This document shows positions 54,251 through 64,000 of a stretch of DNA of 64,000 nucleotides, one piece after another; positions within the stretch are counted from its first letter, which is position 1; each line of letters starts with the position of its first letter. The translations under genes were made by a program, and so were the position numbers. The notes beneath the pieces were generated by a model that saw only the letters and a list, made by a program, of their open reading frames with translations, was not told the origin of the DNA and made no database searches. The stretch is from Acanthosepion pharaonis (Eukaryota; Mollusca; Cephalopoda; Sepiida; Sepiidae): positions 260,001 through 324,000 of the forward strand of contig CAHIKZ030002089.1 in NCBI GenBank assembly GCA_903632075.3, written 5' to 3'.

Positions 54251-55499
54251 ACGGCTAAAAAACAAGGGAAGTGGGCGAACACGTTAAAACCTATTGTGTA
54301 TACGCGACAGTGTTTCAAGGCCAGTACTTGACCTGCAACTACCCTTTTTGAGGTTCCGTGTTGAAATTAGTTCTGTCACCCCATAATTTATCTGTAAATC
54401 CACTCACTTTAGTTGCAGTATTAACCACAGTTTGGTTCTATGGGTGTTGATGAAACACAAATGGACCTGTGCAGATGGTCATGCTCGGAAACAAGCAGCC
54501 ATACTGAAGATGAGAAATGACACTAATTTGTTGGGTGCCTTCAATTCGAAAGAGTTCTCATGTTGGTTATTTACTCCCATGGAAACAAGGCATGTAAACG
54601 ATGACGGATATCCAAAGAAATTGGATAACGTGGTAAAGCGCATCACGGCTGAAAAACGAAATTCCAGTCTTTATATGGCTTGATGCGACATATTTGATAA
54701 GACTCGTCAATTAGATTTTACTCATAGTTTTTTTTTTTTTTTTTTTATATATGATTGAATCTTTCCTACTGACAGAGGAACTAAGAACTTGAGTATTGCG
54801 TATGCCGCGGGCCTGAAATACAAGAATCTAAAGTTTCAGGGTCTCCTCACGTGTCCCGGCAATCTTAATTGGTAGCATGTGTTTATGTTTTCGTTTTCTT
54901 CCTTTGACCAGAGACACTTGACTTGTTCCACCTTCTAAGCAAAACTATTTCCACTAGCAAACGCTCGGGCTATTTTAGCCTTAGTTACATCTGTTGTTAA
55001 TTGTCAGTATTGCCTATTAAATAAACGCAGTTCACGAGTAGTTCTTAGATTTAATTAGACTTAAGTGCTTTTATGTTTACTGGCTTCTAATTATAATCCA
55101 TACATTAGCGAAACAGAAAGTTTATTCGAACCACATGTTGATTCAGCTGCATTCATAAATCTGTTCTAAAGAATAGTTCGGTTCTGGCCATTTGCGAGAA
55201 CTATTTAAGTCGAGGTAGAAAATACATAAACTACAGCCAACGCGTTGAATGAAGGCAGAGCTATTTCGATTAAAGATCATTTTGATCCCAACAGCAAAAT
55301 CAAATATCGGATCATTGATGCAATTTAATTTGGGGACACATTACATCAATATTGGATTCCGCCTGCGCAGTAATATCTACACTGCCAGCTGTATATAACC
55401 GCTTTCGCAGATCACTGATTAAATATGACTTTGAATGAGTGAAATCTGGGAATCTCGCCGAAGATCCTGACCTCTTCGGAACTCTTGGACTGATGCTAC
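54251..55499. other. Gap with one unassigned frame
   Basis: An 83-codon plus frame at 54,432-54,683 ('KWTCADGHARKQAAILKMRN') has protein-like composition but no recognised family. It may be more of the decayed mariner or another element. A T run lies at 54,727-54,746. Confidence 0.3.
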
Positions 55500-55790
55500 T
55501 GACATTATTTACATTATTCGGACTATTGTCCTCATCTTTGTCGCCGTATTTATAACAACGTTTCGGCCGTAGTACGCTCCGGCCTTCTTCAGGTGGTTGG
55601 AACTCTTTATTTCGCTCACTGGGGTAAACTGTTCTAGTTCCACGTGCCATATTTAATGGATCTCATTTATCACTTATCTCCTGTTCATTTCCCTCTGAAA
55701 GATTTCCACTGCCTTAGCCGGGTATTGAACTCACACTCTTTGGGTCCTGTCACTGGATCTAACTAACGCCTTTATAGGCAGATACTGATA
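55500..55790 (-). mobile_element. tRNA-derived SINE, family B, copy 5
   Basis: The minus-strand body has 'GTRTVYPSERNKEF', then 'cctgaagaaggccggagcgt', 'ctacggccgaaacgttgtta' and 3' 'ccgaataatgtaaat'. The tRNA head is cut at 'ataaaggcgttag', where it touches a family C copy. The 112-codon frame at 55,312-55,650 is SINE and flank. Confidence 0.8.
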
Positions 55791-55799
55791 CTGAATCAC

Positions 55800-56110
55800 A
55801 AAAAATATACCAAATAACAGAAACGATATTACTTGAGGATTTTTAGCAGCAACTAAAATGGATATCACCTGCAACTCGAAGAGAAGTTGACGTTCAACAT
55901 TATTTAAAAAGAAAAAGTTAGGAAGAAAACCCTCATGAATGTAGAGCGATAACAGCTACTAGATTTGAGAAAACTATTTTCATGAAAAATTGTTTTAAGA
56001 GAAGAATTTTAAAAATTTCAGACAACAGCAGTACTGGTTGGTGGGTCAATGAATGCCAAATGTTTCCTTATGGGGAAACGGTTAATATTATCATTACTAT
56101 TATTTAGAAT
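55800..56110 (-). repeat. Dispersed repeat, family C, inverted copy
   Basis: 'accaaataacagaaacgata', 'gagaaaactattttcatgaa' and 'gccaaatgtttccttatggg' follow the order at 45,985-46,300. Confidence 0.65.
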
Positions 56111-56569
56111 TTATTGGTATGATTTTATAAATTAAAATGTCTACGATTAAGGTTTTCAATAATCAGACTGATACTAATTTGTAAACGCGAACTATATTTA
56201 AAGTGATTAAATATTTCAATCGAATGCTTCATTATATGCGGCTTCGTGCCTTAAATATCAATACATGCCGATTTGATATATGTTATCATCAGTGGAATAT
56301 GATCGTTTAATTACTTAAATAAATACAAAAACATATACCATAGGAAAGAATCAAACAATATTGAGAATTTGGTATTGATAAACAAAAACAAAGCCTCGCA
56401 AATTATTATGGCTTCAAAATGTTTACGTAGAAAATGCATAAATTTTACTTTCTTTTTGATTTTTGTATATGAAAGGAGAATACAATGGGGTTAGAAAAAT
56501 AAATAAAGGTGCACGATTCTTTGAATTAATTAATTAATATTGACTCTTTAAATGATTATTTTTAAATTG
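56111..56569. other. Gap without a recognised feature
   Basis: AT-rich, nothing recognised. Confidence 0.4.
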
Positions 56570-57130
56570 CTTACACTGATAATATTCGGATTTCTTGTTT
56601 GATGTGCCTCTGTATATGCCTTGCAGTTCTAAGTAATATTTCTCCTTTTAATATCCCTCCTCCTTGTTCTTCCTTACACTTATACAAGCCAAGTTTTCTT
56701 CTTCTATGGGACGTATTGCATCAGTAGCTAGGCGGTCAGCAATTTCCAGTTGTTTGTCGGTTTTACTATATTTTGTCTTTTCGCTTTCTTCCCTAATCCT
56801 CGCTCTGTCGACCATTTACACAAAGTCGTCTGGGAGGTTAGGCATTGTTTTCGTTTGTCCCTCTTGCATTTAATATGTCCTGTATATGTTAAATTTTCGA
56901 AGCCTTCATTTTGTACCCTAGAAATTTCAACTGTCTTTTTTTTTAAGGTTACGGACAGGTGTCCATTTTGTTTTCATTCTCCCTAAAACATCGTCGTTTC
57001 TTTCTTATTCTTCTCATGATATTATTAGTAGCCTTGTGTAGAACCACATTGTTGTTGCCTCGAGTCTCTTCTTTATCTGTGATGAGGTTGTCCATAAAGG
57101 AGGACAGATAATACATAAGAAGTATTTTCT
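56570..57130 (-). mobile_element. RTE-like LINE 3' tail (copy 7)
   Basis: In order on the plus strand: 'gtctgggaggttaggcattg', 'ttcgaagccttcattttgta', 'agaaccacattgttgttgcc', 'ctttatctgtgatgaggttg'. These match 12,600-13,000 and 59,430-59,810. Minus-strand coding is frameshifted. Confidence 0.75.
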
Positions 57131-57229
57131 TTGTTTATAATGAGCTTTTCTTGTTTCTTTATACATTTCTTAGCTTTTCATAGGCATCTTTCGCTATACC
57201 AATGCGCTAAAAAAAATTCTTTGTTTTTA

Positions 57230-57535
57230 CCATTATTTACATTGTTCGAACTGTTGTCCTCATTTTTATTGTCATATTCAGCCGTTGTACGCTCCAACCT
57301 TCTTCAAGTGATAGACGTTAGAATTTCAAACTGAAACCTTTATTTCGTACATCGGGGTACATTGTTCTAGTTCCACGTGTCATGCCTTTTCTGGATATCT
57401 CAGTTTCAGTTATTTCTCTTTAGTAACTCAACTCTCCAATAATTTTTCAACTCTGCTGTGGCCAGGTATTTAATTCAGAACTCATTGGATTACTCCAACC
57501 AATGCTTTTATCGACTAAACCTTATCTCAGAAAGT
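57230..57535 (-). mobile_element. tRNA-derived SINE, family B, copy 6
   Basis: 'ttacattgttcgaactgttg', 'attcagccgttgtacgctcc', 'ctttatttcgtacatcgggg', 'tagttccacgtgtcatgcc' and 'ccaaccaatgcttttatcga' follow the family order to the tRNA head. The B-box region is decayed. Confidence 0.78.
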
Positions 57536-57899
57536 TATAATTCTCATGGGCTGTTCTTTTTTGCTGGCAACCATATATTGTCTTCTTGCAATTGATGCTT
57601 ACTTCTTACTTCACGCTTTCTTTAACAATCTTCTGAAGGAGTTCGTGCATTTTCCTTTCCTGTGTTTCAACTGCATATCCAGTGTTGTTATAAATGTGTC
57701 CGCCAATGGTAAGAATTCTAATTCTTATTGGGGGAGGGATTTCTTACATTCTATATAGTAGAATCCTGCTTCTGATGTCGAAGCTAGCTCTCTGTTATAC
57801 ATCTATTATACTGAAAGGAACTATAAATCACAACACAATATCCAGACCCCTTTTATTACGCAAAACTCCCCCGTCCTGTGTATGACGACAAACTACATC
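57536..57899. other. Gap without a recognised gene
   Basis: Short hydrophobic plus frames at 57,546-57,885 overlap in different frames and show no motif. Confidence 0.3.
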
Positions 57900-58140
57900 C
57901 GCGTCCTGTGTAAGATGATAAACTACGTCTAACAATATAGCCACTGATCAGGAGGTTTTGATGAGCGGGGAACCACCTCTTAATTGCTGGTGATCCAAGA
58001 TCCACCCTGACCCGGGGTGGTAGCACCTGTTAGGGTCCCAGCTATGGGCAAACAGTTAACCCCAAGGCTTTCTCACGCCTTAGAGGAAGCCCTCCCCGAT
58101 TTATCATGTCATCAGGAGTGTAAGAAGTACTCACCATGTT
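57900..58140. other. GC-rich island of unknown origin
   Basis: 'gatccaccctgacccggggt', 'gtagcacctgttagggtccc' and 'cttagaggaagccctccccg' stand out in the AT-rich window. No frame or tRNA fold was recognised. It adjoins a family A SINE and may be its 3' extension or another repeat. Confidence 0.4.
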
Positions 58141-58149
58141 TGTATGTTG

Positions 58150-58352
58150 GATATTTAGAATTCAAATTTGTTCTGCTTCTAGACCGGTTGCCATCTATTT
58201 ATCCAGAGGTGGGGGTGGAGAAGAGCTGTATTCATACATTTCCCAAGGGTACTTGCTTATAAGTGAATGTCAGGAACGCGACTGGAACTCAAATTCGGCT
58301 CTCCGATTCCACAGTCTGAGCCGCTATCAATTGTGCTACCGTGTCTCAGGTA
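58150..58352 (-). mobile_element. tRNA-derived SINE, family A
   Basis: The minus-strand head 'acggtagcacaattgatagc' (A box), 'gagccgaatttgagttccag' (B-box region) and body 'gtacccttgggaaatgtatg' follow the family order. The plus-strand piece 'gaccggttgccatctattta' is the body marker also seen at 8290 and 40,970. Confidence 0.78.
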
Positions 58353-58486
58353 AATAGTTGTAATATTATTTTGAATATTTTATTAAGTTATCAAGCATTA
58401 TTCATTTTTCATGAGTATTTCTTTAAAATTAATCTTACTTGCTTTGGAAACTACATTAAAATTCACTAACATGATCGCGAAACAAC

Positions 58487-58525
58487 TATTTTATTTATTT
58501 ATTTATTTTATTTATTTATTTTTTT
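58487..58525. repeat. (TTTA)n microsatellite
   Basis: 'tttatttatttatttta'-type tetranucleotide units. Confidence 0.9.
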
Positions 58526-58866
58526 TGCTATTTTTTACCTCAAATAATTCTGGGAGAAATCTGGCAAGACTCGGGGAGCATAGGAAGGATTGAACTCAGT
58601 AGAGAAGACCTTACCAATGGATTAGCTTGCTAATGACTAAGCTAGAGTTTAACCTTAGAACACTAACTATCAATTAAAGTTACACCACTACTAACCATGG
58701 GTATATCATACCCTAGTTTGAAAATACATAAAGGAATATTAAATATAAAACTTTTTTGAAATATTTTACAAGCAGGCACTTCAAACTTTGAGTTAACATT
58801 AATAGGAACTAAAAAACATATAATTTAGGTAAGAAAATCATGTACTGAAAATTGTAATTAAAAATT

Positions 58867-59038
58867 CAGTGTAACCCGGATGTAAGAGAGTTGTCGGGAC
58901 CGTAGAAGAAGTCTCTTATATCCGGGTTTCTCTTATATCCGGGTTTGGTCTATTTTACATACATTAACACAGGCTCTAATTTGGGACCAGAGAAAATCTC
59001 TCTTATATCCGGGTCTCTTATATCCGGGTTACACTATA
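58867..59038. mobile_element. Pogo-like MITE (about 172 bp) with internal repeats
   Basis: The left end 'cagtgtaacccggatgtaag' and right end 'cttatatccgggttacacta' are inverted repeats of about 22 bases with one or two differences. The motif 'tctcttatatccgggt' occurs four times in two tandem pairs (about 58,912-58,945 and 58,999-59,030). CAG-starting ends and small size fit pogo/Tigger-derived MITEs. Target TA is clear only on the right. Confidence 0.78.
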
Positions 59039-59040
59039 GG

Positions 59041-59395
59041 AAAATTTGCGCTGGGTACTATATACACATGGTTAGTGTTCTAGGGTTAATAGTTGGTTTG
59101 GTAAAATTTTGATTTTGTTCTGATCCTTTTGCGGTTAAGTTCTCATCACTTAAAGTTATAAAAAGTATTGGATTTCCATATAGGTAAGTTAAACTTCAGC
59201 CTAGATCCTCTTAAATTGCGTCCCCTTGATCAATTCAAAGAAAAGATACAATAAATCAACATTAATCTTGTTTCCTATCTTATGACAAAAATCAGATCGT
59301 GCAAAGGCCAAGATAACTATTAAACCTAGAAGCGGCATCGGGACTATTTTTGCCGTGTTCACCAGATGTATGAGGTTTCATCTACCAAAAAAAAA
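59041..59395. other. Gap without a recognised feature
   Basis: AT-rich, nothing recognised. Confidence 0.4.
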
Positions 59396-59399
59396 GACC

Positions 59400-59828
59400 T
59401 AACTCTGAAGGAGTGTTCTTTCTTATTATGTGACATGTCCTTTCAGAACGTATCATGGTTCTCCACCTCCCCTTTATCCCTTGCAGCTCTCAACAAGTTC
59501 CTTCCTTCTGCTTCGTTCTGTCACCCACTTGCTTAAGTCCGCCAGGTATGTCACGCGTTGTTTTCCCTTGTCTCATTTTCCCTCTATTCGACCCGTGGGT
59601 ATCAAATTCTCCAGGCCCTCCTTCTTCATTATGTGACCCAGAAACTTTATCTGCCTCTTCTTGCTATTAAGTATAAGCCCCCTCCTGGTTTACAACCACT
59701 CTAAGATCTAATTGTTGCTCACACGCTCAGTCCATGATATCCTTAGCATCCTTCTGTAGATCCACATCTCTATCGCCTCGAGTTTCTTCTTCATCTTTGA
59801 GGAAATCGTTCAACATTCGCCGCCGTCT
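59400..59828 (-). mobile_element. RTE-like LINE 3' tail (copy 8, left half of an inverted pair)
   Basis: The best-ordered minus-strand RTE tail: 'ttctacagaaggatgctaag' region (near 59,750), 'FYRRMLRIS'-type block, 'KKRQIKFLGHIMKKEGLENL' equivalents in shifted frames near 59,660-59,600, and 'gcaagggataaaggggaggt' near 59,470. It ends near 59,400. It meets copy 9 head to head at about 59,830. Confidence 0.8.
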
Positions 59829-60330
59829 GTCCTCCTTCACAGAGGCGAATGTTGGAAAAAGTATCACTATAGTGAAAAATGCCTTTCAAAGTATTAAAAC
59901 AGAAAAAATTAGAAACAAAGAAAAGAGTGCTGAAATGTTATGTCTGTCCGCCTATATGGCAGGAAATGGTGGACAATCTCGTCACTGATAAAGAAAAGAC
60001 TTGAAGTAACAGAGATGTACTTCTACAGACGTATACAGAGAATACCATAAACTGAACATGTCGATAACAGGGAAGTTCTAAGTAAAATGAAAATGAAATT
60101 TGAAATTCCTTGAACATAATGAGGAGAAATTAAAACTGACGGGAACATTCTAAAGACAAGAAAGCCAGAATTAAACAGCAAGTATTCACCTGAAGAAGTT
60201 TGTATAAATTAATGGAAGAACAGTACCTGGGATGATTGTGAAAATACAAACCTTATTAAGAGCAAAAGGGGTGGGAAGTTATAGAGAGCAATTGTCACCC
60301 CCTTCTTCAAGGTACATAGAAAAATGAGAA
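59829..60330 (+). mobile_element. RTE-like LINE 3' tail (copy 9, right half of an inverted pair)
   Basis: The plus strand gives 'LYGRKWWTISSLIKKRLEVT' then 'EMYFYRRIQRIP' and 'TEHVDNREVLSKMKMK' (59,950-60,095), the RTE-type post-RT block. The 3' part is decayed and ends near 'cccccttcttcaaggt'. A weak frame before it (59,836-59,985) is the same element in another frame. Confidence 0.82.
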
Positions 60331-61101
60331 ACTTTAAATTTAGCGATGGATATTGCGTATGAATACATTCAGCAATCCCATCTTTATATGAACTTAATAA
60401 ATTTATAAATTTAGGATCAATTTTTTTTAAATGTTACAGTTTCATAAATGCTCTCCTTTTAATTTGCAGATAAAGAATAAAACAATGTTTTGTCTTTTGT
60501 GATTAATTACTATTAAGATTGAGTTTTGTAAGTTTTCTATGTCAAAACCGCCAATCGCTTTATTTTGGTACAAGTAAAAAGTAAAGTTACTCGAAAACGC
60601 TAGTCCTGTTACATTATGAATAATTCGTTTGCCAGCAGTTCTTAAGCCTCAAAGCACGATTCAGTGGCATTGTAATCGTTAGGAAGTCTTTTGATGAATG
60701 AGTAAAATAGATGAAAGCAAACACTCTACACTGGAGTCGAACGGCTTAAACGGCGGGGCGCTATTGAAAAATCAATTTTCGCCTCTTATTACTTATTAGC
60801 AACACAATAGGCTTCTTTAATTTTAATATATTTGCCGCGAATACAGAGAATTGTTTGCGGGGTTTAGGCCTATTAATGCTTTTAAATAGGTATTGACACC
60901 CACAGTGCTTCCAATAACGAAGTCTCTTTTGCAGAAAAACATTGAGGACTACGCAACCACGTATACTTGTATTTATGTATTTATTTAGCCTCCCACGAGG
61001 TCAGGTTGTGACACAAGGTCGTTTTAATGCGGGGAGCCCGAACGCCTACACTCGGTTGAGGAACTAAAGTCGCCCGAGCCCTGCAAACCTCTCGACAACA
61101 C

Positions 61102-61104
<3 letters not shown>
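60331..61104. other. Gap without a recognised gene
   Basis: The last 120 bases (from about 60,985) are GC-richer ('ccacgaggtcaggttgtgac', 'cgcccgagccctgcaaacct') and may be an unidentified repeat that ends at a TA tract. Confidence 0.35.
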
Positions 61105-61153
<49 letters not shown>

Positions 61154-61293
61154 CTGTTATATCACATCATGTATATATATATATATATATATATTTATTT
61201 GATATGTCAAAATATATTTCTGCGTCGCTTTATATATATGCATATATTTAATATATATATATTTATATATATATATATATGAATTAGTTTATA

Positions 61294-61332
<39 letters not shown>

Positions 61333-61438
61333 CATTAAAAAATAAATGCATATATATATATATGAATAGCCAAAATATATACATGCATGTATATATATAT
61401 ATATATAATATATATATATATATAAATATATAAACGAA

Positions 61439-61498
<60 letters not shown>

Positions 61499-61600
61499 CA
61501 TATATATACATGGGAAATGTTTTTTATATATAAAAATATTTAGCTAATATTATATATATAGAATATATATTATAATATATATATGATAAATCTATTGTAA
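61105..61600. repeat. Field of (TA)n tracts and derivatives
   Basis: Several long AT runs (61,105-61,150, 61,172-61,192, 61,300-61,325, 61,442-61,495) in AT/ATAT-rich DNA of nearly 500 bases. All open frames here are Ile/Tyr artefacts. Confidence 0.95.
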
Positions 61601-61839
61601 TTCAAAAATGCCTTCAGGGATTTCTGAATGAAAAATATTTTACCATCATTTTTTAAAACATTGAAGAGATGTTAATTTAACGTTGAAACAAGATGTACAG
61701 TTTTGTAGTGGGAATGTACACGTTCTAATGTAAGAGTGTATAATAAATAAATATTTATTGCTCTACTTTTGTATTGAATCCTGTTTTAAATTAATGTTTT
61801 CAGCGTTTAAATTTTACTCTTCGTTCTTTTACATAGGAC

Positions 61840-61871
61840 ACACACACACACACACACACCGGGTTTAACAG

Positions 61872-61914
<43 letters not shown>
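61840..61914. repeat. (CA)n and (TA)n microsatellites
   Basis: CA at 61,839-61,858, a 16-base spacer, then TA to 61,914. Confidence 0.96.
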
Positions 61915-61916
<2 letters not shown>

Positions 61917-62834
61917 TGGAAATATTAAGCGCTATCTTTTATTCTACGGGGGTGTTAGGCTTTTGCGAACAAAGCCATCTAGTGACTACTGTCCGGCTAT
62001 AGGTAACTCCAATTATACGCGGTTCAGAGTCCTAGTTGAATTGCTCCATAAGCCGCATCACGCACACTGGTCTCGGAGAATACAAGACATGCTCCATACT
62101 ACTCGTCAACATATCACGCATTCAAACATGGTAGCATTTCAATGTGCCTATCATCGTCATGAGACAGAAATCTGAATAATTAAGATTTCGAACGAACGAA
62201 TGACAGTCTTGAACCGACAGTGTAGTATGCCCCGGTACTTCAAGACGACCGGTACATGACTTTAACGAAACATTGTGGAAGAATGAACACGCCACATCCT
62301 GATGTTAAAATGCCGGATAGAAATATTCATATTCAGTTACTTTTTAGTCATTATATTACATTTGAGCACAAAGCCGCTGAATAAACTTGCAAAATTCGCG
62401 AAATGGAAAGAGAAATTAAAAACAGAACAATATTGGTATGTATTCCAAAAGCTTGTTTAAACGTCTTACACGTATGGGCCTGAAACAAATCCCATAAGTG
62501 GACTACCACCAGTTGTCAATTATAATACTTTAACAAGGTAAAGGTGAAACTGATGAAAAGAGAGCTAAAATTTTCAGACGAACTGAGATCTTCCAAATAG
62601 TTCGAATGCAGACTATTAAATAAAGTTTAAACTTTGTTTGACTCTTGATTGAAAATGCCAAGATAAAAGTGTTAAGGAAAACATTTAAAAGGACGTCTGT
62701 TCCATAATGTTTGCAGTTCTTGAGGGAAAAATTTGTCTGAGAAGAATTTTCTTTTATTTAGCACAATGATTCTATTCCGTGGAAGTAGCGTGATGTATCC
62801 TAGATGTAATGGTCTGAACTTGTGGAACTAAAGA
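61915..62834. other. Gap with one unassigned frame
   Basis: A 70-codon plus frame at 61,963-62,175 ('RVLVELLHKPHHAHWSRRIQ') has balanced composition, but I do not recognise it and it has no clear splice sites. Confidence 0.3.
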
Positions 62835-63200
62835 CCAAATACTCATATGATCATTTACCAAAGGAATAGCAATAGAAGAGCGAAAGGCTTGCAACTTTGA
62901 ATCTGTGTGTAATGGTTACAGAGGGGAAAGTAAGTCATCTCCCCCAAGATCGTGTGAACGATTTGAACTATATAAATGGCTAGAATGCAATATTCAATTA
63001 TTGACCTAATCTGATTCTTGTAAAGATAAAATTTGGCAGAAGGTAGCAGATACTTCCTGAAGTGATAGAATGAGCTCATATTTTTTGTAAGATTGTATAT
63101 TGTCTTATATGCAATAGATTGTATATAAGAGTTTCACTTGAAGTCTGGAGTAAACTTGAGACCCAATAGGGTCTGAAAGCATAGACCCTCAGTCAGTGCA
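62835..63200 (-). mobile_element. Jockey/CR1-like LINE fragment (thumb region)
   Basis: The minus strand reads 'LLGLKFTPDFK' and 'NSYIQSIAYKTIYN' (63,170-63,080), then 'FRKYLLPSAKFYLYKNQIRS' and 'IIEYC' (near 63,060-63,000), then a shifted 'VASLSLFY'. This is the segment between the reverse transcriptase core and the conserved tail. Stops and shifts are present. Confidence 0.8.
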
Positions 63201-63369
63201 GTGAGTCGTCGTGTCTAGAGATAATGATACAATATTAACTTTGTTTTTAAGTTATTGAAAATAGACAGCTAGTCCCCCCCCCATTGAGTTTTTTTTTTCT
63301 GTTTTTCTTTTTTTTCAGAAGGGTTCACCCTATACAAGAGTTGTGGGCCACGCGAGGTAGCAGATTATA

Positions 63370-63705
63370 TTAAGTGGTAGCTTATATGGATAGGAGCGGA
63401 ATATAACGGTTAACTCTCGACTTAAACAGATTAAGATTGTAGTGATCCGGGAAACATCCACTTTGAAGTCTGTTCCACAGGGTACTGGTTAACGGGAAGA
63501 AGCTGTTTGAGTGAAACTTACTTCCCACCGATAAAATACGGGGGAAATGTGGGTGGTATTCTAATATGTAAGTGGCATAGTGGGCCCTAGCGGTGAATGT
63601 TAGACATGGCCGAACCAAGGAATGTCGTTTGTCCAAGCACTTTCCATGGAAATAGCGATAGAGCTGTGAAAGACTCGCCACATCCTGCCTGTGAAAGAGA
63701 GATTA
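63370..63705 (-). mobile_element. Jockey/CR1-like LINE 3' tail
   Basis: An open minus-strand segment contains 'ASLSQLYRYFHGKCLDKRHS', 'ARAHYATYILEYHPHFPRIL', 'SNSFFPLTSTLWNRLQSGCF' and 'PDHYNLNLFKSRVNRYI' (63,681-63,382). This is the best-preserved copy of this subgroup, related to 42,410 and 5,810. It ends with a stop after 'PLLSI'. Confidence 0.87.
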
Positions 63706-64000
63706 GAGGCTGGAAAATAATTCTTCACCAACAAGGGGATCAGCTGCTAGAGCATTCTCAATTCTCACATTTTGTAAATGCAGAAAAAATAATTTTATTA
63801 ACCGCATATTGTGGAATAATTATGATAAGATTAAATATTAGACTTTAGAGATCTAGGAGTTACTGTTTATAGCTGGCCACTCGTATTCGTGGATACCCGT
63901 CTATTAGAGAGACGAGCCAACAATTTCAAGAATTAAATAGACGCATTTTATTTATTTTTGAATGATTACCTACAAAGACAAATTGTAGTTTATACTTCAA

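Noticed and set aside
58017..58357. GC-rich coding frames
   Set aside because: The right part is a family A SINE and the left part shows no protein motif.

Overview
The window looks like gene-poor, AT-rich animal nuclear DNA. There is no long open reading frame (the longest is about 160 codons and belongs to a dead transposase or to repeats), no bacterial operon structure, and very many long (TA)n, (CA)n, (CT)n and (ATT)n tracts. Tc1/mariner, hAT-like and pogo-like DNA elements, two families of non-LTR retrotransposon tails and several tRNA-derived SINE families are interspersed. This mix suggests an intergenic or intronic stretch of a mollusc, most likely a coleoid cephalopod such as an octopus. 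The taxon is an inference from repeat content; no gene here proves it.

Layout. 1-5.9 kb: a broken Tc1-like transposase, two fold-back (hairpin) elements, an RTE-like LINE tail and a 5S rRNA/tRNA chimeric SINE. 8-18.9 kb: several SINEs (a head-to-head pair at 13.07-13.79 kb and a second 5S-headed copy at 14.8 kb), a 547-bp internally deleted Tc1-like element with intact ends, and a 1,595-bp Tc1-like element with roughly 195-bp inverted repeats whose transposase has lost its catalytic glutamate. 19-32 kb: a second fold-back copy, a third 5S-headed SINE, a pogo-like element, an inverted SINE pair carrying an 89-bp templated insertion, a 186-bp hAT-type MITE, and long microsatellites. 32-45 kb: hairpin elements, decayed SINEs and LINE tails, and an unassigned repeat block at 37.2-38.1 kb. 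45-52.3 kb: LINE tails, a GAATATAAGA-type minisatellite, an unassigned interrupted reading frame, a LINE fragment that still shows reverse-transcriptase motifs, and one stretch that could be a protein-coding exon (51,227-51,417). 52.3-64 kb: a mariner 3' end, more SINE and LINE copies including a head-to-head RTE-like pair, a pogo-like MITE, and an AT-microsatellite field at 61.1-61.6 kb.

The sequences do not form a pathway. They are layers of transposable elements: autonomous LINEs and Tc1/mariner elements, and the non-autonomous SINEs and MITEs that probably used their enzymes. All recognised coding regions are broken. The most informative items are the chimeric 5S-tRNA SINE (three copies with the 5S part), the inverted SINE dimers, the recent 88/89-identical patch copied into one of them, and the candidate exon. 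Boundaries of decayed repeats were set by eye and may be off by tens of bases.
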